Shown here: piece after piece, positions 8,441 to 15,730 of the stretch
How positions within the stretch are numbered: the first letter of the stretch is position 1
Layout: each line of letters starts with the position of its first letter
Assembly (NCBI GenBank): GCA_036745195.1
Contig: DAIOGO010000030.1
Location: forward strand, 1-21,943
Direction: 5' to 3'
DNA: 21,943 nucleotides
Origin: JBFHRE01 sp036745195
GTDB taxonomy: Bacteria > Actinomycetota > Acidimicrobiia > Spongiisociales > ZC4RG35
The notes under the pieces: model-generated
The model's database searches: none
Told to the model about the DNA's origin: nothing
Seen by the model: the letters and a program-made list of their open reading frames with translations, nothing else
Made by a program: the position numbers and the translations under genes

Positions 8441-8537
8441 GGCAACGGTCTCGCCAACTGGTTGGTTCGTCCTCAGCCAGGGAGTGGGGGGAGTGGGGAT
8501 GCGGCGAGGACGACAGTTGTACGGCGAGACCGTTGCC
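8441..8537. repeat. Long imperfect inverted repeat with G-rich apex
   Basis: A perfect 15-base arm at 8441-8455 is repeated inverted at 8523-8537. Moving inward, AACTG (8456-8460) pairs with CAGTT (8514-8518), and after a bulge 8467-8474 pairs with 8506-8513, giving about 28 base pairs. The apex (8475-8505) contains GGG, GGGGGG and GGGG runs at 8480-8498. A partial third copy of the arm core, GCAACGGT, occurs at 8569-8576. The element lies between the convergent trpA and tRNA-Leu genes and could block read-through from both. A small mobile remnant is also possible. Confidence 0.75.
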
Positions 8538-8600
8538 AGTCGAAAACACTAGTGACCACAGTGGAGGCGCAACGGTATTCCCGCTTCGGTTCATCGCCAG

Positions 8601-8683
8601 TGCCGGAGGCGGGACTCGAACCCGCACGCCCAGAGGACAATGGATTTTGAGTCCATCGCGTCTGCCAATTCCGCCACTCCGGC
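8601..8683 (-). tRNA. tRNA-Leu (anticodon CAA)
   Basis: The minus strand folds as a full cloverleaf of 83 bases. The acceptor GCCGGAG pairs with CTCCGGC, followed by discriminator A. The anticodon stem ATGGA/TCCAT holds loop CTCAAAA with anticodon CAA, reading UUG. A long variable arm (about 13 bases) and discriminator A fit leucine. The T arm is GCGGG-TTCGAGT-CCCGC. The 3' CCA is not encoded. Confidence 0.95.
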
Positions 8684-8732
8684 TGGAACGTCAGGGCAGT
8701 GTAGGCCTCGAACCGGGAGAACCGTCCGCCGG

Positions 8733-8745
8733 TAGAGTCGTCGCG
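8733..8745 (+). promoter_or_regulatory. Putative -10 box for a leaderless mRNA
   Basis: TAGAGT at 8733-8738 is followed by seven bases and ATG 8746. The box, the spacing and the absence of a ribosome site match the arrangement before the GH13 gene at 3400. TCGAAC at 8708-8713 might serve as a poor -35 at 19-base spacing. Confidence 0.5.
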
Positions 8746-9021
8746 ATGGGCCGGTTGGAACGAAAACTCCTGGCAGTCATGGACGAACTCGATCGCCTGG
8801 CGCGAGAGGAAGAGCAGGTGGATGCCGAGTTGTCCTTCCATCGATTGATCAACGACGACGTGGTGCGGGACGCAGCCGTTTCCGATTTGGATGCCGACCG
8901 CCGCGAGGCCGGGGCGACCAGTGCCGACGTGCGCCGGTTCGAGCGCCGGTTGGCCGAGATCGCCGCCCGCCGGGTCAAGCTCGAAGGCATCCGCCGCGAG
9001 CTGGCCTCGAGGATCACCTGA
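8746..9021 (+). CDS. Small charged helical protein upstream of polA
   Basis: I do not recognise this 91-residue protein. It is rich in Glu, Arg, Asp, Leu and Ala, has no cysteine or membrane segment, and is almost wholly predicted helix with heptad-like spacing of hydrophobic residues (MGRLERKLLAVMDELDRLAR near the start and ERRLAEIAARRVKLEGIRRE near the end), suggesting a two-helix coiled coil. Its start is supported by the -10-like box seven bases upstream. The stop is one base before the polA GTG, so the two are surely co-transcribed. It could be a structural or DNA-associated accessory, but no function can be assigned. Confidence 0.7.
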   Translation: MGRLERKLLAVMDELDRLAREEEQVDAELSFHRLINDDVVRDAAVSDLDADRREAGATSADVRRFERRLAEIAARRVKLEGIRRELASRIT

Positions 9022-9022
9022 C

Positions 9023-11629
9023 GTGCCGACCCTGGCGCTGCTCGACGGCCACTCGATCGCCTACCGGGCCTTCTTTGCCCTGCCCGAGGATCTGGCAACC
9101 ACCTCCGGTCAGGTCACGAACTCGGTGTACGGGTTCACCCGGATGCTCATCAAACTCATCGGCGAGCATCATCCCGACGCGGTGGCGGTGGCATGGGACG
9201 TCGGTCGTCAGACCTTCCGGACGGAACGGTTTCCCGAGTACAAGGCGCAACGGGTCACCGCACCGGACAACTTCAAGTCGCAACTCCCGCTCATTCGTGA
9301 GGTGCTGGAGGCTCTCGACATCAGTCAGTTGCAGGTTGAGGGCTTCGAGGCCGACGACGTGATCGCCACCCTCTCGGAGCGGGCGGTGGAACAGGGTTGG
9401 GATGTCATGGTGGTGACTGGCGACCGGGACGCCTTCCAATTGGTCGACGATCACCGCACGGTGCTCTACACCCGCCGGGGTATCACCGACACGGTCATCG
9501 CTGATGCCAGGTATGTGGAGGAGCGCTACGGGATTCGCCCCGATCAGTACGTCGAGTACGCCGCGCTGCGGGGAGACACCTCCGACAACCTGCCCGGCGT
9601 GAGTGGGGTGGGGGAGAAGACGGCGGCCAAACTGATCGCCGGGTATGGAGGTCTGGAAGGCATCTTCGATCACCTCTCCGAACAGACGCCCAAACTGCGA
9701 GAGAACCTGGCGGCGGCCCGGACCCAGGTGTTCCTCAACCGTGAGCTGATGAAGCTGGTCCGGGATCTCGACCTCGAACTCTCTCTCGACACCATCACCC
9801 GGCGCGAGTGGGACCAGGAGAAGCTGCGCCAGCTTTTCGTCAGCCTCGAGTTCCACTCGTTGTGGGAGGACCTGCTCGAGGTTCTCCCCGGCGGCAGCAG
9901 GCCGCCGCAGGAGGTGATCGATGCACAGGGCCGGCTAGGCGCCGGCGCCTCCCTCGCCACCGTGGCCGGCCCGATCGTCCTCGATCTGGTCGAGGACGGT
10001 GGCTTCGCCGGGCTGGCGGTGCTCGATCGGGGAGAGTCGGTGGAGGTGGTTCCACTCGATCGCCTCGACCCGCAAGCCGTCTCGGTCCTCACCGATCCTG
10101 GTCGTCCCAAGTACGCCCACGACGCCAAGCGGATCATCCGGCGCCTGGGCGAGCTCGGGGTGGCACTGCGGGGGGTGACCTTCGACACCGCCCTGGCCGC
10201 CTATGTGCTCGATCCATCTTCCCGGGCCTACGACCTGTCGACAGTGGTCGAGCGTTGGCTGGGGAGCGAGCTCGACTCAGTCGATCGGGATACGGGCTCC
10301 GGTGGCGCGCAGGGGGCCTTCGACTTCTCGGATGGGCCGGACTTCGATGCGGCTGCCCGGCGGGTGGTGGCGATCGAGCGCCTGGTGGAGGTGCTCCGTG
10401 GGTTGCTCGACGACCGGGCGGAGCTGGACCTCTTCGCTCGGTTCGAGATGCCACTCATCGAAGTGCTGGCCAAGATGGAGGTGCTCGGTATCGCCATCGA
10501 TCGGCCCTACCTCGAGGCGATGGGGGACGACCTGAGGTCGGAGCTCGCCGGCCTCGAAGCCGAGATCCATCAACTGGCGGGCGAGCCGTTCAACATCAAC
10601 TCGACCGATCAACTGGCGGTCGTGCTGTACACCAAGCTGGCGTTGCCCGTTCTGAAGAAGACCGGCACCGGCAAGCCCTCCACCGATGCCTCGGTCCTGG
10701 AGAAGCTCGATCACCCGTTGGTGGCGAAGCTGCTTCGTTATCGGGAGCTGGAGAAGCTGCGATCGACCTATGTCGACGGATTGCTCCCGCTGATCGCCGC
10801 CGACGGGAGGATCCACACCCGTTTCAACCAGATGGCCGCCTCCACCGGTCGTCTCTCCTCCGAGGAGCCCAACCTCCAGAACATCCCGGTGCGCACCGAT
10901 CTGGGCCGCACGGTCCGTCGGGCCTTCATCCCGGAGCCGGGCTGGAAGTTCGTGGTCGCCGACTACTCGCAGATCGAGCTGAGGGTGCTGGCCCACATGT
11001 CGCAGGAACCGGCCCTCATCGAAGCCTTCCGCCGCGGGGTCGACATCCACATGGCCACCGCCGCGCGGGTGTTCGGGGTGCCGGACGACCTCGTCAGCTC
11101 CGAGATGCGCCGTCTCGCCAAAATGATCAACTTCGGTCTGTTGTACGGAATGGAGGCGTTCGGTCTCGCCGACCGGCTCGGGATCTCACGCGACGAGGCG
11201 CGGACCCACATCGACGCCTACTTCTCGCAGTTCCGGGGAGTCAAGGAGTACCTCGACGGAGTGGTCGGACAGGCCCGCCGGGACGGGTACACGTCCACCC
11301 TGTTCGGGCGCCGGAGGTACCTGCCCGAGTTGAAGTCGGACAACTTCAGGGTGCGGCAGATGGGGGAGAGGATGGCGCTGAATGCCCCGATCCAGGGCAC
11401 CGCCGCCGACATCATCAAGAAGGCGATGGTCGACCTGGATGCGGCTCTGGCCGGGCGGCGCAGCCGCCTGCTCCTCCAGATCCACGACGAACTGGTGCTG
11501 GAGGCGCCACCCGACGAGGTCGAAAGCATCTCCAAGCTGGTGGTCGATGTCATGGCGGGGGTGGCCGACCTGGCGGTTCCGCTGGCCGCCGACGTCATGG
11601 TGTGTGACACCCTGGCCGATGCCAAGTAG
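9023..11629 (+). CDS. polA: DNA polymerase I
   Basis: Pol I fills gaps and removes RNA primers in replication and repair. The 868-residue protein has an N-terminal 5'-3' nuclease (about 1-290: LLDGHSIAYRAFFAL, FEADDVIATL, TGDRDAFQLV, LRGDTSDNLPGVSGVGEKTA). A degenerate 3'-5' exonuclease-like region follows (about 315-480), then the polymerase domain. Motif A is VVADYSQIELR (Asp647), motif B RRLAKMINFGLLYG (Lys700, Phe704) and motif C LLLQIHDELVLEAP (His821-Asp822-Glu823). The exonuclease region lacks the DxE metal ligands, so proofreading is probably absent, as in mycobacterial and Taq enzymes. The start is GTG 9023, one base after the preceding stop. A longer upstream open frame is a shadow of that gene. 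Confidence 0.96.
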   Translation: MPTLALLDGHSIAYRAFFALPEDLATTSGQVTNSVYGFTRMLIKLIGEHHPDAVAVAWDVGRQTFRTERFPEYKAQRVTAPDNFKSQLPLIREVLEALDISQLQVEGFEADDVIATLSERAVEQGWDVMVVTGDRDAFQLVDDHRTVLYTRRGITDTVIADARYVEERYGIRPDQYVEYAALRGDTSDNLPGVSGVGEKTAAKLIAGYGGLEGIFDHLSEQTPKLRENLAAARTQVFLNRELMKLVRDLDLELSLDTITRREWDQEKLRQLFVSLEFHSLWEDLLEVLPGGSRPPQEVIDAQGRLGAGASLATVAGPIVLDLVEDGGFAGLAVLDRGESVEVVPLDRLDPQAVSVLTDPGRPKYAHDAKRIIRRLGELGVALRGVTFDTALAAYVLDPSSRAYDLSTVVERWLGSELDSVDRDTGSGGAQGAFDFSDGPDFDAAARRVVAIERLVEVLRGLLDDRAELDLFARFEMPLIEVLAKMEVLGIAIDRPYLEAMGDDLRSELAGLEAEIHQLAGEPFNINSTDQLAVVLYTKLALPVLKKTGTGKPSTDASVLEKLDHPLVAKLLRYRELEKLRSTYVDGLLPLIAADGRIHTRFNQMAASTGRLSSEEPNLQNIPVRTDLGRTVRRAFIPEPGWKFVVADYSQIELRVLAHMSQEPALIEAFRRGVDIHMATAARVFGVPDDLVSSEMRRLAKMINFGLLYGMEAFGLADRLGISRDEARTHIDAYFSQFRGVKEYLDGVVGQARRDGYTSTLFGRRRYLPELKSDNFRVRQMGERMALNAPIQGTAADIIKKAMVDLDAALAGRRSRLLLQIHDELVLEAPPDEVESISKLVVDVMAGVADLAVPLAADVMVCDTLADAK

Positions 11630-11674
11630 TTCCTGGCCGACTCCCGGTCTCTGCTGACAGGGTGAGGACGATGC

Positions 11675-11690
11675 GGCCGAACTTTCGGCC
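11675..11690 (+). terminator. Possible hairpin terminator after polA
   Basis: GGCCGA (11675-11680) pairs with TCGGCC (11685-11690) around loop ACTT, 45 bases after the polA stop. There is no T-run, so termination is uncertain. Confidence 0.35.
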
Positions 11691-11705
11691 CTCTGGCCGA
11701 TGTGA

Positions 11706-11763
11706 TAGCCTCCGTGATGCCCTTCGACACGCGGTGCGTCGTCGTTGGAGTTCCCTTCGGAGG
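11706..11763 (+). promoter_or_regulatory. Putative rpsA promoter and ribosome-binding site
   Basis: TAGCCT (11706-11711) fits the TANNNT -10 pattern, and no convincing -35 was found. GGAGG at 11759-11763 is the only ribosome site before ATG 11778, at a long spacing of 14 bases. An earlier TTG at 11745 has no site and would add an untypical N-terminus. Confidence 0.4.
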
Positions 11764-11777
11764 TAAAGAACCCACCC

Positions 11778-13298
11778 ATGTCAGACCAAGAGACCGCGCC
11801 CGAGGCCGACGAGCCGGCGCCCGAGACCCCACAAGCCGTGATTCCCGAGGCGGAGACCGCCGCCGAGGAGGTCGTCGAGTCGACCCCGGAGGTCCCGGTG
11901 ACCGAATCCGTTGAGGCGGTGACCGAACCCGTTGAGGCGGTGACCGAACCCGTCGAGGCGGTGACCGAACCCGTTGAGGCTCCGGCCGAGGCTCCGATGC
12001 CGGAGAGGCCGCGGCCGCCAGGGCCCACCGCCATCTCCGCCCCGGATCTGAGCGGGCTCTCCGATGACATCATCGATGACTTCGAGGCGGCCATCGCCGC
12101 CACGGTGATCGAGTTCAAGGAGGGCGACATCGTCGAGGGAACGGTCGTCGGCGTCGACTCCGACGGGGCGATGGTGGACATCGGCTACAAGTCGGAAGGG
12201 CTGATCCCGACCGAAGAGCTTTCGATCCGCAACAACGTCGATCCCAGCCAGATCGTTTCCATCGGTGAGCGCATCGAGGCTCTCGTCCTCAACAAGGAAG
12301 ACGACGAAGGCCGGCTGATCCTCTCCAAGAAGCGGGCCCAGTACGAACGGGCCTGGGGCCGGATCCAGCAGATCACCGATTCCGGGGAAACCGTCAAGGG
12401 AACGGTCATCGAGGTCGTCAAGGGCGGTCTCATCGTGGACATCGGTCTGCGCGGCTTCCTTCCTGCCTCGCTGGTCGACCTGCGCCGGGTTCGCGATCTC
12501 GATCCGTTCATCGGTCAGGAGATCGACGCCAAGGTGATCGAGCTCGATCGGAATCGGAACAACGTCGTGCTTTCCCGTCGCGCCTACCTCGAAGAGGAGC
12601 AGCAGGAGCAGCGTCAGGCCTTCCTCGACGACCTGGCCGAAGGCGAGGTTCGTGACGGCGTCATTTCCTCGGTGGTCAACTTCGGCGCATTCGTCGACCT
12701 CGGTGGCATGGACGGCCTGGTGCACGTGTCCGAGCTCTCGTGGCAGCACGTCAACCATCCGTCCGAGGTCGTCAAGGTGGGCGACAAGGTCAAAGTCAAG
12801 GTGCTGGAGGTGGAGCGCAACCGGGAGCGGATCTCGCTGTCGATCCGTCAGACCCTGGAGGATCCGTGGCTCGTGTTCGCCCGTGACCATCAGGTCGGGG
12901 ACGTAGTCGAGGGTCAGGTCATCAAGACCGTCCCCTTTGGCGCCTTCGTCTCGGTGGGCGAGGGGGTCGAGGGCCTGGTGCACGTGTCCGAGATCGCCGT
13001 CCACCGGGTGGAATCGCCCGAGTTGGAGCTGTCGATCGGCCAGCGGGTCAACGCCAAGATCACAGAACTCGACGAAGAGAAGCGTCGGGTCAGCCTTTCG
13101 ATCAAGCAGGCCCTGCCGGATTGGAAGGAGCGCGAGACCGCTGCCGCCGCTCCGGCACCCGCCCGCAAGCGCCCCCCGCGTCGGGAGTTCGAGCGGGAGT
13201 TCGGGGCAGAAGAGCCCGAACGCCCGGCCGTGGCAGTCGATGCGTCGCTGGAAGCGATCCTGCAGGAACTGAAGGAGCGGGGAATCGGCCGCCGCTGA
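11778..13298 (+). CDS. rpsA: 30S ribosomal protein S1
   Basis: S1 binds mRNA at the 30S platform and aids initiation. The 506-residue protein has an acidic, disordered N-terminus (about 1-105) rich in Glu, Pro, Ala and Val. Four S1 OB-fold repeats follow: about 113-183 (GDIVEGTVVGVDSDGAMVDI), 200-267 (VKGTVIEVVKGGLIVDIGLR), 286-358 (VRDGVISSVVNFGAFVDLGG) and 372-443 (VVEGQVIKTVPFGAFVSVGE). Repeats three and four carry the strong RNA-binding pattern FGAFV...GLVHVSE. A basic tail (ARKRPPRRE) and a terminal helix close the protein. Four repeats fit actinobacterial S1 rather than the six-repeat enterobacterial form. In mycobacteria coaE follows rpsA, but here a pilus operon does. Confidence 0.95.
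   Translation: MSDQETAPEADEPAPETPQAVIPEAETAAEEVVESTPEVPVTESVEAVTEPVEAVTEPVEAVTEPVEAPAEAPMPERPRPPGPTAISAPDLSGLSDDIIDDFEAAIAATVIEFKEGDIVEGTVVGVDSDGAMVDIGYKSEGLIPTEELSIRNNVDPSQIVSIGERIEALVLNKEDDEGRLILSKKRAQYERAWGRIQQITDSGETVKGTVIEVVKGGLIVDIGLRGFLPASLVDLRRVRDLDPFIGQEIDAKVIELDRNRNNVVLSRRAYLEEEQQEQRQAFLDDLAEGEVRDGVISSVVNFGAFVDLGGMDGLVHVSELSWQHVNHPSEVVKVGDKVKVKVLEVERNRERISLSIRQTLEDPWLVFARDHQVGDVVEGQVIKTVPFGAFVSVGEGVEGLVHVSEIAVHRVESPELELSIGQRVNAKITELDEEKRRVSLSIKQALPDWKERETAAAAPAPARKRPPRREFEREFGAEEPERPAVAVDASLEAILQELKERGIGRR
11902..11985 (+). repeat. 21-base tandem repeats inside rpsA
   Basis: Four in-frame 21-base units begin at 11902, 11923, 11944 and 11965, encoding the seven-residue unit TEPVEAV (first unit TESVEAV, last diverging after TEPVEA). 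They lie in the acidic N-terminal extension and should be prone to copy-number change without shifting the frame. Confidence 0.9.
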
Positions 13299-13369
13299 TC
13301 CTTGACCGGGCCGGCAAACTCTGCGACTCTGCGTGTATCGAATAGCTCAAGTGGGTCGACAGGCGCGAC

Positions 13370-13448
13370 GATTACCGTGAGTGCGCATCCCAGGCACTAC
13401 CGTTCCCGGGGTCCGCAACGACACGGACAGGTAATCGGGCGTATGCCC
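13370..13448 (+). ncRNA. Candidate structured RNA leader of the tad operon
   Basis: GATTACC (13370-13376) is complementary to GGTAATC (13430-13436) and would close a three-way junction. Inside, GTGAGTGC/GCACTAC (13377-13384 with 13394-13400, one bulge) and GTCCG/CGGAC (13411-13415 with 13424-13428) form two hairpins. GGGC-GTAT-GCCC follows at 13437-13448. The element lies in the 301-base gap between rpsA and cpaB, about 150 bases before the cpaB start. I cannot match it to a known riboswitch class. It lacks the GAAA tetraloop and conserved core of the c-di-GMP-I aptamer. It is proposed from pairing alone. Confidence 0.4.
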
Positions 13449-13511
13449 GGCGACCATGACACACGAACGAATGGCTGAAGCTGCCGGTTCGACCACGGTC
13501 GTTCAGGTCGC

Positions 13512-13545
13512 GAAGGGTGAGATGGCGTGAAGGGTGAGATGGACT
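13512..13545 (+). repeat. 17-base direct repeat upstream of cpaB
   Basis: The sequence GAAGGGTGAGATGG occurs at 13512 and again at 13529, 17 bases apart, so the two copies lie on the same helix face only loosely. It is 55-90 bases before the cpaB start and could be a tandem binding site or a simple duplication. The rest of the 13299-13599 gap holds TTGACC at 13302 as a possible -35 box, without a clear -10 box. Confidence 0.6.
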
Positions 13546-13599
13546 GGTGGGAAGCCGCTCCGTTGAATCACCACACATCAGATGATCTAAGGAGCATTG

Positions 13600-14514
13600 A
13601 TGGGTAGGAGAGCGTTGGTCCTGGCGATTGCCCTGGTCCTCGGACTGGTGGCCGGCTTCGCCATTTGGCGTTATCTCAACGGAGTCGAGTCCGAGTTCCG
13701 CGAGGCCCAAGAGCAGGTCGAGGTGTTCCGGGCCGTGGCGGCCATCCAGGAGGGCACACCCGGTGCCCAGGTGCTGCAAGGCGCCGCCGCCAGCTATGCG
13801 AAGAGCCAGGAACAGCGCGAAGACCTCCCCGCCGACTACATCGCCACGCAGCAGGAACTGGACGCATTGCTCGCCGACCGGGTGGCGGTCGGACCCATCT
13901 CGGCCAATGAGATCCTGGTGGCCAGCCAGTGGGCTGCGCTTTCCGTGGAACTGACGCCGTTGGTCGATCTGATCGACGAGGGTCTGGAGGCGGTAACCGT
14001 GTCGCCGGATGTGATTGCCGGCGTCAACGGTTTCGTCCGCCCGGGAGACAAGGTCAACATCCTGGTGACGCTCGAGATCGCCTTCAACCTGACCGATGTC
14101 GCCGCCGTTCCCGAGTTCGGGATCCCCACCGAGCCGGCCGCCGAAGGTGAGGCCCAGGACACCCAGGAAGAGATCGTCCAGTACACCCGGTACGTTCTCA
14201 ACCAGGTGCCGGTGATCGCAGTCGGGCGCAAGGTCACCGCGGAAGAGGGTGCACCGGAGACGGTCACCGTCGAAACCACCCCGGCTGCCGACCAGGGAAC
14301 CGTCCAGGGCGAGGCTGCCCCCGAGGAGGCGGTCTCATCCGTCTACACACTCGCCCTCCCGCCGGAGGACATCGAGCGGTTGGTATTCGCCCAGTCCAAC
14401 GGCTCTCTCTATTTCACATTGATTCCTGAGGACTACGTGTTGACCGAGACCAAGGGTGTCACCATCAACACGTTGTTTGCAGGCGACCTGGTCGAAGACA
14501 TCTTCGGAAACTGA
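13600..14514 (+). CDS. cpaB: CpaB/RcpC-family Flp pilus assembly protein
   Basis: The 304-residue protein has one N-terminal membrane helix (about 5-25) and an extracytoplasmic part with a SAF-like segment (about 43-110). An RcpC/CpaB domain follows, marked by AVTVSPDVIAGVNGFVRPGD (131-150), VPVIAVGRKV and YTLALPPEDIERLVFAQSNG. CpaB proteins are periplasmic or wall-facing parts of Tad pilus systems. The region between the halves is acidic and rich in Glu, Ala and Pro. Start ATG 13600 has AAGGAG at 13589-13594, five bases upstream; a TTG directly before it is less likely. It is the first gene of the tad operon and ends 10 bases before cpaE. With no secretin gene in view, it probably works in or beyond the wall of a monoderm cell. 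Confidence 0.85.
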   Translation: MGRRALVLAIALVLGLVAGFAIWRYLNGVESEFREAQEQVEVFRAVAAIQEGTPGAQVLQGAAASYAKSQEQREDLPADYIATQQELDALLADRVAVGPISANEILVASQWAALSVELTPLVDLIDEGLEAVTVSPDVIAGVNGFVRPGDKVNILVTLEIAFNLTDVAAVPEFGIPTEPAAEGEAQDTQEEIVQYTRYVLNQVPVIAVGRKVTAEEGAPETVTVETTPAADQGTVQGEAAPEEAVSSVYTLALPPEDIERLVFAQSNGSLYFTLIPEDYVLTETKGVTINTLFAGDLVEDIFGN

Positions 14515-14524
14515 ACGAGGCATC

Positions 14525-15703
14525 GTGTCCCTGAGCGAGAACAACCTGCTCGTCGTTGATGACGACGACCGCTTCATCGACGAGGCGAAGCGGTTGTTCG
14601 ATGGCGGGCTGCCCACCGCCCGAACCATCGGCGACGCCCTCCAGGCGATCGAGGGCGGCAACTTGCGAATGGTGATCTTCGGACCCAGCTATGCCAGCGA
14701 GGCGGCGCTGGAGAACGTCAAGACTCTCCGCTACCAGGATCCGGGGGTGATCTCGCTGGTCGTGGCCGATTCGGTCACCGCCGGGCTGCTGCGGGCGGCG
14801 ATGCGAGTTGGTGTCTCCGACGTGATCGAGGCGCCGCTGACCGAGGAGAAGATCGAGGCGGCCATCGTCCAGTTCTCGAGCGACGTGCTCACCGCCCCCC
14901 GGGCGCCGACGGCGCCCACTCCGGCCCGAACCGACGGGCAGGTGGTGACGGTGATGTCGGCCAAAGGGGGGTCGGGCAAGACAGTCACGGCCACCAACCT
15001 GGCGGTGCTGCTGGCCCGTGACCCGCACTCCACGGTTTGCCTGGTCGACGCCGACCTCCAGTTCGGCGACGTGTGCCTGGTTCTCCAACTCGAACCCAAA
15101 TTCACCGTGGTCAATGCGGCCGCCGAGCTCCACCGCCTCGACGAACACCTTCTCGACTCGATCCTCGCCTCCCACCCCTCCGGCCTACGAGTGCTCGCCG
15201 CCCCGCTCGAGCCGGCCTTCGCCGACGACATCACCACCGCCGGGCTCCTGCAGATCATCGAAATGTTGCGCAGCATGTTCGACTACGTGGTGGTCGACAC
15301 CGCCTCGCTGCTCGACGAGCTGTTGCTCTCGCTGCTGGAGCGTTCCGACCAGGTGCTGATGGTCGTAGACATGGATCTGCCGTCCGTCAAGAACGCCAAA
15401 CTGGCTCTCGAGACCCTGAGACTGCTCAAATACCCGACCGGTAAGATCAGGCTCGTCCTGAACCGCTCGAACGCCAAGGCCCGGTTGGACGACCGCGAGA
15501 TCGAGGGAGCCCTCAAGTCGCAGATCTCGGCCAGGGTGCCGTCCGACGGCATCGTGGCCGCATCGGTGAACGAAGGGCGACCGGTGGTCGAGTCGGCGCC
15601 CAAGTCGAAGGTTGCCAAGGGGTTCGAGGAAGTGTTCGAATTGGTCAAGGGTGCACAGGTGAAGAGTTCGCCTTCAGGCCGTGGGGTGTTCCGCCGAAAC
15701 TAG
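14525..15703 (+). CDS. cpaE: CpaE/TadZ-type pilus localisation ATPase
   Basis: The 392-residue protein joins an N-terminal receiver-like domain (about 8-117) to a MinD/ParA ATPase (about 138-370). The receiver keeps an acidic cluster VVDDDD but has FGPSY where the phosphorylated aspartate would stand, so it is probably a pseudoreceiver, as in known TadZ proteins. A Thr/Ala/Pro linker (123-137) leads to the deviant Walker A motif SAKGGSGKT (145-153), followed by LVDADLQFGD and FDYVVVDTASLLDE. CpaE/TadZ places the pilus machine at its site in the cell. Start GTG 14525 has GAGG at 14517-14520, four bases upstream. The longer frame from 14456 overlaps cpaB and is not used. Confidence 0.88.
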   Translation: MSLSENNLLVVDDDDRFIDEAKRLFDGGLPTARTIGDALQAIEGGNLRMVIFGPSYASEAALENVKTLRYQDPGVISLVVADSVTAGLLRAAMRVGVSDVIEAPLTEEKIEAAIVQFSSDVLTAPRAPTAPTPARTDGQVVTVMSAKGGSGKTVTATNLAVLLARDPHSTVCLVDADLQFGDVCLVLQLEPKFTVVNAAAELHRLDEHLLDSILASHPSGLRVLAAPLEPAFADDITTAGLLQIIEMLRSMFDYVVVDTASLLDELLLSLLERSDQVLMVVDMDLPSVKNAKLALETLRLLKYPTGKIRLVLNRSNAKARLDDREIEGALKSQISARVPSDGIVAASVNEGRPVVESAPKSKVAKGFEEVFELVKGAQVKSSPSGRGVFRRN

Positions 15704-15730
15704 GCGGAACGAACTAGAGAGGGAAGCACG

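Noticed and set aside
11702..11914. A short plus-strand frame overlapping the rpsA start
   Set aside because: It lies out of frame with rpsA, encodes an Arg/Gly-rich shadow product, and the GGAGG site serves the rpsA ATG.
13340..13450. A c-di-GMP-I (GEMM) aptamer in the tad leader
   Set aside because: The junction has a similar outline, but the conserved GAAA tetraloop, receptor and flanking core sequences are missing by eye.
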